Below, in pieces: positions 63,790 to 64,000 of a DNA stretch of 64,000 bases (position 1 is the first letter of the stretch; each line of letters begins with the position of its first letter). A program made the position numbers and the translations under genes. This DNA comes from Cyanoderma ruficeps. Taxonomy: Eukaryota; Chordata; Aves; Passeriformes; Timaliidae. Below the pieces are notes generated by a model. The model made no database searches. It saw only the letters and a program-made list of their open reading frames with translations, and was not told the DNA's origin. The stretch spans positions 2,694,941-2,758,940 of the forward strand of contig VZDJ01007749.1 of the NCBI GenBank assembly GCA_008694505.1, written 5' to 3'.

Positions 63790-64000
63790 GTAAAAATTCT
63801 TGGAAGCAGCACTTGTTTCTGCCAAGATACTAGTTTGTGAAGTTGTGAACTAAACCTCAGAGAGTGAACCCAAAATACCATATTTACAGCATCTGGATGT
63901 AGGATGGGTGTTGGTATACGTGGAGGAAAAACGAGTAAAGGTTGCTCTTGGTAACTTCTTGATTAAATTCGGAATGGTGAGACATAACGCAGTATTTTAA
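63790..64000 (+). other. Intron sequence to window end
   Basis: AT-rich sequence follows the possible donor at 63790. It shows no exon, repeat or regulatory motif that I can support. Confidence 0.6.

Noticed and set aside
1..64000. CRISPR arrays, bacterial operons, rRNA or tRNA genes
   Set aside because: The sequence is vertebrate nuclear DNA. No regularly spaced repeats, tRNA cloverleaf or rRNA segments were seen.

Overview
The window looks like nuclear DNA of a bird, probably a songbird or another neoavian. The repeats are sparse and almost all belong to the CR1 family, including a 3' end with the avian CR1 core at 57664. There is one avian-type ERV LTR and no mammalian SINE or L1. Most of the sequence is AT-rich, non-coding vertebrate DNA. 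One large CpG island sits at about 47.64-49.35 kb.

Layout. Positions 1 to about 47.3 kb are intergenic or weakly transcribed DNA with no gene I can name. This stretch holds a CR1 scrap (3.1 kb), a very old CR1/L3-like relic (11.75-12.17 kb), a nested pair of CR1 copies (20.4-21.4 kb), an apparent solo LTR (29.4-29.87 kb), a small isolated CpG island (36.0-36.35 kb), and several microsatellites and short tandem duplications. From memory of amniote synteny (order MSH6, FBXO11, FOXN2), this would be the spacer between FBXO11 and FOXN2.

The CpG island is the only certain gene landmark. It carries the first coding exon of FBXO11 on the + strand (48443-48554), the F-box substrate receptor of an SCF ubiquitin ligase. 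The first 21 residues match the vertebrate FBXO11 N-terminus as I remember it, and the exon ends at a clean GTAAGC donor. Everything from 48555 to the end of the window is FBXO11 intron 1. A possible alternative 112-nt exon lies at 63678-63789. The canonical second exon is not in the window.

The most interesting signal is on the other strand of the same island. A textbook TATA box in minus orientation (47945-47938) lies downstream of two inverted CCAAT boxes. About 500 bp further along the minus strand is an exon-like block (47402-47310) with a strong polypyrimidine acceptor, an ATG in excellent Kozak context, an open frame and an AAG|GTGGGT donor. Together they suggest an unnamed divergent transcript sharing the FBXO11 promoter, coding or lncRNA. 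Two weaker minus-strand exon-like stretches lie further left (42.4 and 44.2-44.8 kb). I could not link them into a recognised protein.
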